DNA of 64,000 nucleotides from Portulaca oleracea (taxonomy: Eukaryota; Streptophyta; Magnoliopsida; Caryophyllales; Portulacaceae). Each line of letters begins with the position of its first letter. Position 1 is the first letter of the stretch. Location of the stretch: NCBI GenBank assembly GCA_029582165.1, contig CM055870.1, positions 42,825,513 through 42,889,512 on the forward strand, read 5' to 3'. The translations under genes were made by a program, and so were the position numbers. Below, piece by piece: positions 1 to 21,140 of this stretch. The notes beneath the pieces were generated by a model. It did no database searches and had not been told where the DNA came from. It saw only the letters and a list, made by a program, of their open reading frames with translations.

Positions 1-53
1 GATTGCTGTAGAGAGGTGGTCTACCTTGCCTGATTTCTTTAAACTAAATGCAG

Positions 54-9376
<9,323 letters not shown>

Positions 9377-10310
9377 GTAAAGATCCCAACTGTATCAAAC
9401 TCTAGCCCACTGATCACGCTTTCAAGTTGTGGTGTGCCTACGAGCATTTTTGCCATGTGATTAAACCGTTGATGGTCATCGCTTGGCAAAAGGATATAAT
9501 CAATTTAAACGCATGGATCTTTAGTGTTGCATACAACATACGGGGCTCCCAATTTGTCATGGACACCCCCCTTGTATTTTTCCTTTTTACTTGACCCCCC
9601 TCTCCTCTTTTCGTATGCTTGTCTGAACTGGTTAAACTCGGCTAGTCTGTAATTTTTGTACGTCGAGACACGCAGTTTTTGTTTGATTGGCTTTTCAGAA
9701 ATATAAATGGTTGATGTTGTAGGAGTTGAGTGAGTAAATGCGAGTGGATGGTTTACTTTGTTTACTCATCATATATATAATTGGATTAAATATGGGCTTT
9801 GAATAATATTTCGAGACAGCGATTTAGTTTTTTATTTTTTTAAAATTTCAATTAGTGATTTCTCCAATGTGTGATGTAGGGATGGCTTCAGGCTTGTGAA
9901 TGCCTCTCAAATAAATATTGAAAGTGAAAATTAGGTTTTTATTTTTTTTTTCTCACGTAAAATCATGCGGTCATTCTCAAACTGTATAGCCTATAGCCTA
10001 TAGGTCTACACTCTACAGTGCACAGTGGATTGTGGACCTGTAGCCGTAGGTAGTTCATTGTGGACGTTCATTGTTGGTAACTTGGTATATACAATGTTCA
10101 TATGTCCATGTTCACCAATTCACAGTAGCAAATAAATCATATGTATTGTTGAAAATATTACTGATGTTATATCTAAAAACATAAAGAAAAATAATAATAT
10201 TGAAAAATAAAAAGAATAATTTTCTTATTAAAAAGAATAAAGAAAAAAGAATAATGCGCATATATGTATGGCAAAAAAAGCAAAAGAAAGTCATCAATGC
10301 AATTATGCAA

Positions 10311-10350
<40 letters not shown>

Positions 10351-10507
10351 TGATTATCATGTATACACAGTGCTTTTTGCTGCATAAATTGCTCATTTGA
10401 CACTTGATAATGCTCTTTATTCCTTTACTAAATGTTCATTACTCATGAAATCATTGTTCATGACACTTAAAATGCTCTTTATTCCTTTGCTGGATGTTAA
10501 TTATTTA
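9377..10507. other. RHD3 3' untranslated region and AT-rich spacer
   Basis: The first few hundred bases are T-rich 3' UTR-like sequence, with AATATAAATGG near 9697 as a loose polyadenylation context. The rest is AT-rich spacer with an (AT)n microsatellite at 10319-10348. Small open frames on both strands are compositional. Confidence 0.6.
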
Positions 10508-10664
10508 GGGCTTTGCTTACCGTCGTCACTTTTTTTACTAATGTCGCCCTCCAAATGACAATTTTGCCCCTATATGTAAGACTCCTCTCTCACTACTCTC
10601 TCACTTATCTCTATAAAACTCTCTCAATTTTTCTCCAAAATTGTTTTTAATTTTATAAATTTCA

Positions 10665-12807
10665 ATGGAAGATCATAAATCAAGTGAAGAAAACGAGGTT
10701 AGTCTGTGAAATTTGTATTAATATTTGTTAATAATTAAAGTTTTTTTAAAAAAATAAATTTCACCTGGACGATGTGGTACCGCAGCTAGCAACACACGGC
10801 GTGGCGGCGCCGCGCATGTAGATTCCGATCGTGCGGCCGCCAAGACAAACTGCACGGCACCAGCGGTGGCTTTGCCGTGCAGATCGTATGGCAGTCGCCG
10901 CGGCACTGCCGTGGGTTTTGCGCGGCAAGGTCGCCGACACGGGCGTGTATTTTGCGCGGCACCCGTGTCGAGGATTTTTGTTTGAACTGGACCAACACGG
11001 TCCGTGTTATCCTAACACGGTCCGTGTTGGATCAAAACACGGTCCGTGTTGGACTAGTTCTCATAATTTTGACATTCTGGACACCAACACGGGTCGTGTT
11101 ATTCCAGACACGGTCCATGTTGGGTCTAATCTTTGTAAAAAAAATTAATTTTTTTTTTTGATGTTTGGGGAAATTAACGAATGTGGTATTTTTTGTAGGT
11201 TTACTTGGAGGACTTTGGTGGGGACGGCGTTGATTACTCAACGTATTTTGTAACGCAAAATGTTTTTGAGAGTATAGAAGCAGTGCAAGATTGGGCCAAT
11301 GGAATAGCTTCGTACAAGAGAAAAGATGCAGAGAGTCCGTTAAAGTGTTACTTGAAGTGTTGGAGGTACGGTAAATATCGTGGGAAACTTAATGATCTCG
11401 ATGATGCGACTCGTCGGAGTAGTCAACGAAGGCGTGCCAATGTAAATTCGCCATTGTTGCGTGGACTCGCAATGAAACGAAATGACAAGTACGTGTGTGC
11501 GATGGTGACCGGGGGAAGCACAATCATGCCTTCATCGTGTACGAGGAAGCGCATCGTCACGGACATCCATTAACTTCTGAAATGAAAGAACATGTCCGGG
11601 ATATGACCAATACGGGGTGCACATCGGCCACGATACAAACATCGCTGAAGATTAGGTTCCCTGCCTCTAAGATAAACGTGAAGCAAGTATACAACGAGCG
11701 GGCAAAGATGCGCACCGAGGAAATGGATGGTAGGACGCATGCGCAACAATGTCTGTACATGGCGAAACTCGGCGGGTACGTCTCATTTTTTGATTATGAT
11801 GATGATAGCGAGCTTCGTCAGGTATTTTTATGTCACCCTTACTCGCTGAAGTTGTTACGTACGTACCCGCATGTCATTCTCATTGACACTACGTATAAGA
11901 CAAACAAGGAAAAATGGCCTTTATGTGAGCTGGTAGGCGTGACATGCGATGCAACCTCAGTGCGTTTGAGTATGGCCGAACAGCGGGTCGGGGTAGCAAG
12001 GCTACAACGAACTCCTCGAGGAAAAAGGGAACCAGTTCTTCATCAATTGGGATGGGTTCAACAGGTGTGGATTTCTTTATCTTTATAGCCGATGTTAACC
12101 ATATGTTTAGGGCTTTCAAAATGACTATACATTGTTGCTTATAACTTAAGATAATCTCATGCGCAGGTATCCCCCGGATGTGTGAAGATCCATTCCCGTT
12201 CGAGGACGCTTTGCCACATTTCATTCTACCATACGTCGCTGGATGGATGGATGTTGGCGCTGATGGCAACTGCGGGTTCATATGCATAGCCGAGGCAGGT
12301 TACGGGGATGAGAAATTGTGGGCAACTGCTAGGTGGTCAATGAGCATTAAGTTGCAGGCGAGTGAAAATGCATATGTTAATGCGTTTTTTAACAGCAAGG
12401 AGATGTTCCTTGAATCCTTCACAAGGATAGGTGGCCACTTGGTTAGGCCAGCCTCGTACGAACATTGGATGTCGGCTCCAAATGATTTATTTCCAGCTGC
12501 GACACTGATGAATATTATGTGGATCTTCTTGTCAACACCTCCTGGTCCACAATCGCAGATAGTTGAGCTATGCATATTGATATTACCCATACGAGGAGGG
12601 CCTAGACTTACGGCACCTGCGAAAGTTCAGGGAATAGTGCGAGTGAACAACCACTTCATGCTTATCCATTTACGGGATGACTGCCCTCTACTGCCGATTC
12701 ATGTTGGATGGCGAGCAGCTAGAGACGTAACTGTTCAAGGTTGGGATGAGCCTTTCCAGGCTCGTATTGATAGATGGCAGGCTATTAGGGCCGCTCAACG
12801 CCGGTGA
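10665..12807 (+). pseudogene. MULE transposase fused to an OTU-type cysteine protease domain (frameshifted, core deleted)
   Basis: Likely exons are 10665-10697 (ATG ending in GAG|GT), 11199-12064 and 12167-12807 (TGA). The second exon gives a MULE/FAR1-like N-terminus, then a frameshift in a G run near 11510, then TGKHNHAFIVYEE and HVILIDTTYKTNKEKWPLCE. That stretch carries the first catalytic Asp of the DDE transposase. The frame then jumps to a basic/Ser-rich linker (RKKGTSSSSIGMGSTG). The remaining catalytic residues and the SWIM zinc finger are missing, which suggests an internal deletion near 11960. The last exon encodes an OTU fold: WMDVGADGNCGF with the catalytic DGNC Cys, the YEHWM segment, and VNNHFMLIHL with the catalytic His. 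The domain order agrees with plant MULE proteins that carry a C-terminal OTU domain. Confidence 0.8.
10907..11125 (+). repeat. GC-rich hairpin block and CACGGNCCGTG palindrome cluster in transposase intron 1
   Basis: The hairpin-like TGCCGTGGGTTTTGCGCGGC starts at 10907 and recurs with one change at 16825, near the other end of the element. Downstream, AACACGGTCCGTGTT occurs three times at 22-bp spacing (from about 10994, 11014 and 11036), followed by diverged copies (CACGGGTCGTG, CACGGTCCATG). The block lies in the intron between the short first exon and the main transposase exon. Confidence 0.85.
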
Positions 12808-13046
12808 TGGTTGTAGTTGTACGCTTATGTATTTATGAATGTCTAATTATATTTATATTGAAACTCGTGCAGTAAATTGGAAATCGTAAAACACAAATTA
12901 ACACAAATTACCATGGAAACGCAATGTCAAGGGAAATACAAAATCAGTTCAATTAGTAAACACAACACAAAATCAGTTCATCATTTCAACACAAATTAAC
13001 ACTAAGTTTAGGGTACATTAACAACAATGAAAATGAAAAACACACT
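12808..13046. other. Short spacer between the two convergent MULE genes
   Basis: This AT-rich stretch holds the 3' ends of both transcription units: the transposase-OTU TGA at 12807 and the MAIN-like stop at 13047. No other feature is visible. Confidence 0.6.
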
Positions 13047-15122
13047 CTACTCCTCCAGCTCATCATCTTGCTGCTCGGGGACCTCGATATGCATCTGACG
13101 GCACCAACGTCCGTGCAAGTCGACCATCTCATCATACCACCCACGATTCACTGGCACTATCTCTTCGTCCGGTTGGGGTGGATGCCTCCCTCGTTCCAAT
13201 AGTGCGGTATAGATATAGGACCACTTTCATAAAAATAAAACACAAAATAAAGAAGTTAGACCAAACATGTTATCCACCATCCTAAACAAATCAGTTAAAC
13301 AAAATATTAAATTATGCTGAGGGGTTTAGGGTACCTGTTCGAGTGACAGTTGATCATCGACTGTCGATTGGTTGGTAGAGGCATTGTTTATCAAAAATTT
13401 GTGTGAATGTGCCACAAACCAATCGTTGTAAGCAACATCCGCTTCCCACGGCACATGTTTTGTGCGGGGCACATCACTCACTGACATTTTGTTGTATATC
13501 GGAAACCCCACCCAGTCAGCGCTGATGTTAGCATCCACAAACTGATGTTACCATCCACAAATTCCACTTTGTACGGTCCCTTCGCCGGTCGTTCAACGCT
13601 CTTCGGTACCGACAATCTGCGTGGGATATGCTGTAGGTGCCCTAACTGACGGACGATGCGATCGGACATGTACAACTCAGTGATGTCGTATGCACGAATG
13701 CCACCCTTGTACAACGTCATGTTGCATGACCTGTATGGGGCACGTCCGTATGGGGCCCAACTCACACGATCCGGCGTCAACGTATCCAAGGAGGCCCTCA
13801 ACTGTCGTAGGCGCTGCACCGAACTCGGCTGGCGGATGGGGAACCACCTGCTCGCGCGAGGCCCATTAACCGACCGCTCCCTGTGTGGCCTGAAATCAGG
13901 AAAGTACTCGTAGATCCAGGCCTGCAAAAGGGTCAAACACCCGACCATCTTGGATGTCCCGACCATGCTCGCCATCCCTAACTACCGAAAAGGAACGCCA
14001 AAGTCACCGTACCCCAAGCAATGCGATCAATGATAACGTCAGTGCTAGGCCACGGATGCGGCCTAACTCTATCCCTCAATTTGTCCACGAGGATAGTGTT
14101 TCCCAACATGCTCAACAACCACGCCCTTATCCTTTGGGGAATGGGACAACTGGTCGATAAACTAATCAACCTCAAATGGGAGTCAGCTATGCTACCCTTA
14201 TCATAAATGTTATCGGCCTTCAGCTCCGCCATTCCTTTATCAAAAATCTCGGGCACGTACTGGTTAACCACTTCCCGAGGAAGACCTTCAGGCATCAGGC
14301 CATCAACTGCAATACCCAATATATGTTGCACATCATGCAACATGATCGTCATTTCACCGAAGGGAATGTGAAATGTGTTTGTGTCGGGTTGCCACCTTTC
14401 AACGAACGCCGAGATCAACGTCATGTCGATGTTGTCATACATCAACTCCGCCAAATTGGTGATTTGGATCCTTCCCAGTATAGCCTGGCATGTGGGATCC
14501 ATCCTGAACTGTACTGACCTCAATTCCCTCAACGCATTCTTCTTCGTCACACAATCAAGAACAACATGGGGCGAACGCTCGCGACCCTCCCATATTACCC
14601 GAGCAATGTGACCTCCAAAGCTCGGTATAACGGACCCAATTGCAGGTCCCCCGAGCACGTTACCATCAATCTTCCAGGAGTTGTCACCGCTCCGCATCCT
14701 CTTCCTATATCTGCTGCCGACCAAAGATCACCAAGAGCGTAATCGCTTCCGCCCACCCCGCCGACCGGCAAACTTCCCTGCTGCATCCCTCATCAGAATG
14801 AAACCCGTTGGCCTAATAACTGGCCCACTAGGTGGCACGACTGAAGTCGGGATCATCTGCGTCTCGGGCTCCCCTGTCTCATCGTCCCCCGATGTTTCGT
14901 GCCGCTTGACTCATCCATGACTTGGTTGAGATGGTCAATGAAATCTCGCGTCTCGACTCCTCTCGGTCCTCGGCCGCCGCTCACGATCATCTGCATCCGT
15001 ACCACGACCAGCTCGGCATGGTGACGCAGTCACATCAAGGCCGTGGGGGTCCCTGCACTCACCCCCTCCAACCACTCGTCGATTCTCGGCCCAAAACCTC
15101 GACCCTTGCCCTTCCCTACCAT
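13047..15122 (-). pseudogene. MAIN-like plant mobile domain (PMD) protein of the MULE, disrupted
   Basis: The minus strand opens with MVGKGKGRGFGPRIDEWLE (ATG at 15122-15120), directly after a good acceptor (TTTTGCAG|GTGATC). The N-terminal 400 bp are degraded. The body (14724-13978) has typical PMD sequence: LAELMYDNIDMTLISAFVER, the DTNTFHIPFGEMTIMLHDV segment and GIAVDGL. A frameshift plus stop at about 13975 precedes MASMVGTSKMVGCLTLLQAW, where the family runs on continuously. A second frameshift near 13545 results from a roughly 19-bp direct duplication of TGATGTTASCATCCACAAA. A last intron (13224-13334) joins SLEQ to WSYIYTALLERGRHPPQPDE, ending DELEE-stop. PMD proteins occur in host MAIN genes and in MULE and Ty3/gypsy elements; MAIN proteins act in transposon silencing. 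Confidence 0.78.
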
Positions 15123-15281
15123 TGTAGATCACCTGCAAAATGAAGACATATAACATAATAATCATATTATCGAAATCATCCAAACTCAACACTGCCTTAT
15201 CGCGTTTATAACTAAGCCGTGTCACGAGGCAAGAGGATCCTGTTATTGTCCAAGGAGAGTGTGTTTGTTAACTGTTAATCT

Positions 15282-15826
15282 ATGGCTGAAAAAGACTTTC
15301 ATCAGCCGTACCAACTTCTCATTTATTTGTTTGGTTCCCAAATAACGCACAGTCAAGATGAAATGCGCGAGGTCTATAGTGCTCGAGTTAGAGCGTCTCA
15401 GATTCGTCAATGCAGTTGTTTCTATTGTGCACTGGTGGCAACAAGATATGATCTGAAAGAGAAGTTAGTGGTTCAAATAGAAATCGTGTTGGGCTTTATT
15501 GCATGTAAGATTCATAGGTCCATCAAAGTAATGCACGATGCTGCAAATTCAATGCTTTGATGGACCTATGAATCTTACATGCAAGAAAGTCCAACACGAT
15601 TTCTATTAGACCCTTCACTACTAGCTTCTCTTTCAGATCCGCCTTGTCTTGCTGCCCACCAAGCTGCACAATAAAAACACAGCATTGTACCGAATCTGAG
15701 ATGCTTCTAACTCCCAGAGCACTATAGACCTTGCACAATTTCACTGTTGACATTGCGCTACTTTTTGGGAACCAAACAAATAAACGAGAGTCGATGCGGG
15801 GCATTGGTTAACCTTCTCAGCCATAT
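15282..15826. repeat. Long inverted repeat (foldback) of about 545 bp inside the MULE
   Basis: The left arm begins ATGGCTGAAAAAGAC and the right arm ends TTCTCAGCCAT. Near the centre a 28-bp perfect inverted repeat (15501-15528 and 15555-15582) flanks a 26-base loop. Arm similarity extends to both tips, through the TTTGTTTGGTTCCC / GGGAACCAAACAAA and GCACTATAGACC segments. Both arms read open, in opposite directions, for related peptides of 92 and 93 residues, so an inverted duplication of a gene fragment is possible. It lies in the upstream intron of the MAIN-like gene. Confidence 0.88.
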
Positions 15827-17137
15827 ATTATCAGGTTACAACACACACTCTCTTTGGACACTAACAGGACCCAAAACTCAACCTCTTTTTATGACGCATA
15901 CAACTAACATACTAGAACTATACCTTAACATACTTATTATCCTAAACTACCATCACAAATAACTTATTTACTTACGTAGCAACTGGTTGTTGAATACATA
16001 AGTTATTAAATGGATGTGACATAACTATTTATATAATTTATGTCTTCATTTGGAGTTATCAGTAGATAAGTTAGCAATTAAGTTGGATTTAAAATAAATT
16101 ACACATACCAACTTTAAACGCCAACTCACTTACTAATAACAACCAAAATCATCCAAACTCAACATCCTTTTAACACAACTACATAAAAACTACTCGGAAT
16201 ACCCTAAACCCTAAACTTAATCCTCTAAATTAACATCACAATTACAATTTTTTCTAACAGAATTAATCACTAATAATTATCATATTAACACATGCTTAAT
16301 AATCACTAATAATTTTTTCTAACACAATTAATCCTCTAAATTCATATGCTTAATCACTAATATTAACACATCAAATTTTTTATATTAACAACGAATCACT
16401 AAACAATTAATCACTAATATTAATCACTAATAATTATCATATTAACACATGCTTAACAATAATATTACTAATAACAATATTAATAATTATCATATTTAAT
16501 ATCAAATTTTTATAACACAATTAATCACTAATATTAACACATGCTTAATCACAATGATATACATATAATAATTATCATTACAAATCACTAACAATAATAT
16601 TAATAATAACAATATTAATATTTATTTACTAACAATAAAATTAATAATAATAATAATATTTAATTTTAATTTAATATTTTTTTTTAAAAAAAGAAAGAAA
16701 TTCGGGCCGCCTTGCCGCGCAAAATGCATCACGCGGCTGGCAGTCGCCACATGAATGCATCAAGTCCGCCAGCGGATCTTGCAAGGCCGCCGTGTCGAGA
16801 TCCGTCGCCAGATCGGCCGCGGCTTGCCGTGCGTTTTGCGCGGCAGCCGTCCCCCAAAATTTTTTTTTTCGTTTTTCGTCAATTTAATAAATTACAAAAC
16901 ACAAAACCACAAATTCAAAACACAAATTCGAAACATACCTCAAATTCTTCAATTCATAGCGTTGAAAACCCGGGATGACGGTGGTTTGTGGTGGTCGTTT
17001 GTTGAGAGTGTTTTCTAGAGAGATAAACTAGAGAGAAGGTGGAGAGTGAAGTTATGAGGTTCAAGGGCAGGGATTGGAAATATTATGCGGAAGGTGGGCG
17101 AAAATAATAAAAAGGTAGGCGACAAAAAGCAAGCGGG
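15827..17137. other. Right non-coding arm of the MULE with 5' exon and GC-rich block of the MAIN-like gene
   Basis: The stretch 16200-16680 is very AT-rich, with degenerate repeats of TAATCACTAATATTAACAC. The stretch 16700-16860 is abruptly GC-rich and includes TGCCGTGCGTTTTGCGCGGC (from 16825), matching the left-end intron block. On the minus strand, AAGAATTTGAG|GTATGT near 16940 is a good donor, which would make 16940-17080 a 5' leader exon spliced to the acceptor just upstream of 15122. Confidence 0.55.
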
Positions 17138-17325
17138 ATTATTTATATAACATCTTTTTATCGCACTAGCTGAATGCTTATTATCGTAGTAATTAAGTGT
17201 TCATTGTCATATGTTTATGTGGAATGCTGGTTGCCACAGTAATTGAATAGGCATTACCATAACTCGATGCTCATGAACCACATTCACATGCTTGCTACGA
17301 CATTAACAATAAGTGTTGAGCACCA

Positions 17326-17395
17326 TGAAGAAATTCATGGAGCAAGCTTTCTTTAGGAGAGAATTCATTCCCTTTTCTTGTTATTTCTCTTAAAC

Positions 17396-17454
<59 letters not shown>

Positions 17455-17602
17455 GACAGCAGGGGAAGGTTGTTGGGAAAAGTTGTTGGGAATCCTAAAA
17501 CTAGTATGCTACTGCACCTTGTACAAAAACGAAAACAAATCTATTTCAACAAGATAGAAAAACTATTGTTATAATTTTATTTCAAATGGGACTCTATTAA
17601 TA
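17326..17602 (-). repeat. 3' LTR of the copia element
   Basis: This 277-bp LTR includes an (AC)n and (AT)n microsatellite at 17397-17455 and the conserved GACAGCAGGRGAAGGTTGTT segment, also found in the right LTR. A polypurine tract (ACTTGAGGGGGAG on minus) abuts it at about 17603-17616. Confidence 0.9.
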
Positions 17603-17639
17603 CTCCCCCTCAAGTTGGAGCATGGGGGTTGATAATGCC

Positions 17640-20520
17640 CAACTTGGATTTTAAGTAGTTGAACTAGTCTCGACCGAGGGCTTTGGTGAATATGTCTGCA
17701 GGTTGTTCCTTGATGTGTATCTTGAATACTTTGAGTCCATCGTCTTCAAATTTCTCTCGTATAAAGTGACAATCAATTTCTATATGTTTGGTCCGTTCAT
17801 GGTAGACAGGATTAGTTGTAATATGTAGGGCTGCTTGATTGTCACAAAATAAAACCATGGGGTGTAGCGGGGAAATTTGCAGATCAGCCGGGAAGGATTG
17901 AATCCAAGTTAACTCACATGTAGCTGCAGCCATAGAGCGATATTCTGCTTCTGCTGAGGAGCGGGATACAGTAGTTTGCGTCTTAGTCTTCCAGGATACA
18001 GGAGCGCCCCCAAGAGAGACAAAGTACCAAGTTAGTGATCTTCTTGTTGTAGGACATGCTCCCCAATCTGAATCACAATATGCAACTAACTGTAGGTTTG
18101 ATGCCTTTGGCAGAAGAATTCCTTGCCCTAGAGAACCCTTAATGTATCGAACTACTCGTTTGGCTGCTTCCATGTGTTCTTCCTTCGGGTTTTGCATGAA
18201 CTGGGAAAGTATGTTGACAACATAAGTGAGGTCTGGTGTGGTTATCGTCAGATATATTAATCTTCCAACAAGTCTCTGAGGTGGGATCTTGTAGATTCTC
18301 TCCTTGAGCAAGAGCAAGTTTATGATTCTGCTCTATGGGGAAAGTTGCAGGTTTGGCCCCTAGTAACCCACATTCATCAACAATTTCCAAAGCATATTTT
18401 CTTTGGCAAAGAAATAAACCTCGTTCTCCTCGAGCTACCTCAATGCCTAGAAATACTTTAAGGACCCTAGATCCTTAATGTTGAAGCATTTATCCAGATA
18501 AGTCTTGAACCTGTCACATTCTTGTGCATTGTTAGTAGCAAGTATAATGTCATCAACACAAACAAGCAATGCCTTAGAAACTTCATCTCTTTTATATGTA
18601 AAAAGAGAGTAATCAATGTATGACTTGACAAATCCATATTCACGCAGTGTTGTGGATAGCTTGGAAAACCATTATCTGGGGGCTTGCTTCAATCCATAAA
18701 GAGATTTTCTTAACCTGTAGACTTTATTAGGTATTGATGCTCCATAGCCTGGTGGTAGCCTCATGTAAACTTCTTCGTCAAGGTCTCCATGCAGGAAAGC
18801 ATTATTTACATCTAGCTGATGCAAATTCCATCCATTTGCTATAGCTATAGATAGAAAACACCGCACACTTGTCATTTTTGCAATTGGCGCAAATGTTTCA
18901 TTATAATCTATTCCCTCTTCTTGATTATCCCCGCAAATTATCAGTCTGGCCTTGTACCTTTGGATGGACCCATCTGCATTGTATTTAATTCGATAGACCC
19001 ATTTGCACCCTATTGGTTTCTTTCCTGCTGGAAGATCAACCACTTCCCATGTGCCTGTCTTGTGTAGGGCTTGCACTTCTTCGTCCATTGCAGTTCTCCA
19101 CCTGCTATCAGTTACAGTCTCATGGAAATATATAGGTTCATCAACTTTCATGATGCCCCTGAGAAATTTGTTGTGGTGGAGAAAAATTTACACAACTCAC
19201 AAAATTATGCAAGGGATAGGATGTACCTTGGGTTTCTTTTTGGCAAGGGTGAGCAGCAGTGAGGGGTTTTTAGCATTAGCGTGATAGCAAATGTAATCAT
19301 TGAGCCTAGCCGTCGGTCGTCGAGCCTGATCAGATCTGCGAACTTCGGGAGCAGTGGGCTGAGTATGTTGGGTCTGCTGGACATCAACGTTGCTTGGGTC
19401 CAGTGACATGGGAGCAGCATCATCCTTCTTTGCCCAATCAACTTGTTCCTCCCTTTGTAGAGTTTTACACATTGGCCCACTACTACTTGATCTAATGTGA
19501 ACATTATTTTTACCCAGGTCACTTTCTTTTGCCTCTTGCATTGTACCGTTGAGAGCGGTACTGTGCTGGCATGTCTCAAAGATTGGGCCTTCTATCTGGA
19601 TTGGTCCATATTCTCTCCTCATCACTTCTCCTAAATCATCCTCAAAGAAACAAGGATTGCCCCATAATGGTATCCTTGGTTCTTGATCCACCATAGTTGT
19701 GTCCAAAAAAGGAAAATTGTCTTCCACAAAGTTTACATCTCTACTTTCAAAAAATTCATGGGTTTCTAAGTCATAAACCTTCCATCCTTTCTTGCCCGGA
19801 GGATATCCAACGAAGATACACTTCCGACTACGAGGAGCAAATTTATCATTTGTTTTATTTCGAGCAAAGCATAAACATCCAAAAACTTAAATAGAGTCAT
19901 AATTTGGTTTTTCACTATAAACTATCTCATATGGGGTCTTTCCTTGCAACACTTGGCTTGGTGTTCGATTTATAAGATAGGCAGCAGTTTTAACACATTC
20001 TCCCCAAAAATCTAAGGGTAGGTTGGCTTGGAAACGTAGAGCATGGGCAACATTTAAAATATGTCTATGTTTTCTCTCCACCCGACCATTCTGCTGAGGC
20101 GTGTCGACACAACTAGTTTGGTGTAAAATTCCATTTTCAGCGTAAAATTGTTGCATTGTCCTAGGCTTCAATTCTACACCATTGTTACTTCTAACCACCT
20201 TAAATGTCTTTCCAAATTGACGGTATACCAATGCAATGAAATTTTTCAGCTGTTTTTCAGTTTCATTCTTTTTGGACATTAAATAAACCCAAACACTTCT
20301 ACTGAAATCATCCACAATAGTGAGAAAATAATGAGTGCCACATGAAGTAGAAACTCTATAAGGACCCCATATGTCAACTTGAATAGTATCAAACAAGCCT
20401 TTTGCATTATTCTCACTAGTAACTAAAAAATTCTTGGTTTGCTTTGCTCTAAAAACATTTATCACAAAAATCGTCATTTTCCATGACTAATTTGGTACCT
20501 TGCAAATATTTATCTAACAG
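17640..20520 (-). pseudogene. Copia pol: integrase, reverse transcriptase, RNase H (decayed)
   Basis: Integrase (20520-19887) shows QVDIWGPYRVSTSCGTHYF, VDDFSR and PQQNGRVERKHRH. The second catalytic Asp is replaced: the usual SDNG motif reads SNNG near 20180. The linker has VFGCLCFARN and KCIFVGYPPGKKGWKVYD. Reverse transcriptase (19151-18660) shows [55 protein letters not shown] and [19 protein letters not shown] version of the YVDD active site lies near 18560 after a stop. RNase H (18317-17664) has the WGACPTTRRSLTWYFVSLGG segment, SSAEAEYRSMA and ADIFTKALGRD. In-frame stops and frameshifts near 18400, 18660, 19190 and 19890 make it a pseudogene. Confidence 0.93.
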
Positions 20521-21140
20521 ATTCATTATTTCCTTTGATGGATGACCCAGCTAGACCTAGCAATCCTTATCCGAAACCTGAAATCTGATCTGATCTGCCC
20601 GAATCCGAACCCGATCCGCATCCGAATGTCGGGACCCGATCTTCTTCCGAAACCCGGATCAAATCCGATCCAAAACCGAATTGATCCGAAACCCGAAGGT
20701 AACCGAATAAGGAAAGCATCCGAAATAATCCGAAACGAACTGGACCCAATCCGAGTCATGCTACACCGGAATAAGCCCGCATCCGAAAGTCGTTCGAACC
20801 GAATTTAACCCGACCTGAGAATCATTCGAACCAAATTTTACCCGACTCGAGACACACTAGAATTGACCTGCAGCCGAACCTAATTAGAACCAACCCGATT
20901 TAGGAGGGAAACAAAAATTCTAATTAAATTTTAGGTTTAGGAGAGAAACAAAATTTCTGATTAAATTTTTGGCACCCACTAATTTCCCTCCCCGCTAAAA
21001 TTCTAACTAGCAATTCCCTCCAAATTTAAATTAGTTCAAGTTTAAGAAAAGTTGGTAGAGAGGGAAATGAAATTATTATTGGTGAGTCTTGTATAAAAGT
21101 TTAAGAAATTTAGGTTGAAGGGAGTTTGATAATTTAAAAA

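Larger units (their letters stand above)
10508..17137. mobile_element. Mutator-like element (MULE), 6.6 kb, two convergent genes
   Basis: The left end (GGGCTTTGCTTACCGTCGTC...TGTCGCCCTCC) and the reverse complement of the right end (CCGCTTGCTTTTTGTCGCC...TTTCGCCCACC) align as degenerate inverted repeats of about 45 bp. The direct repeat ATTATTTA flanks both sides (10500-10507 and 17138-17145) and extends to 9 bp with one mismatch, the length typical of Mutator. Inside are a transposase-OTU pseudogene on + and a MAIN-like gene on -, converging as mudrA and mudrB do in maize MuDR. Multiple frameshifts show an old, inactive copy. Confidence 0.8.

Noticed and set aside
10112..10403. Ile/Tyr-rich frames
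   Set aside because: Created by the (AT)n microsatellite and AT-rich spacer.
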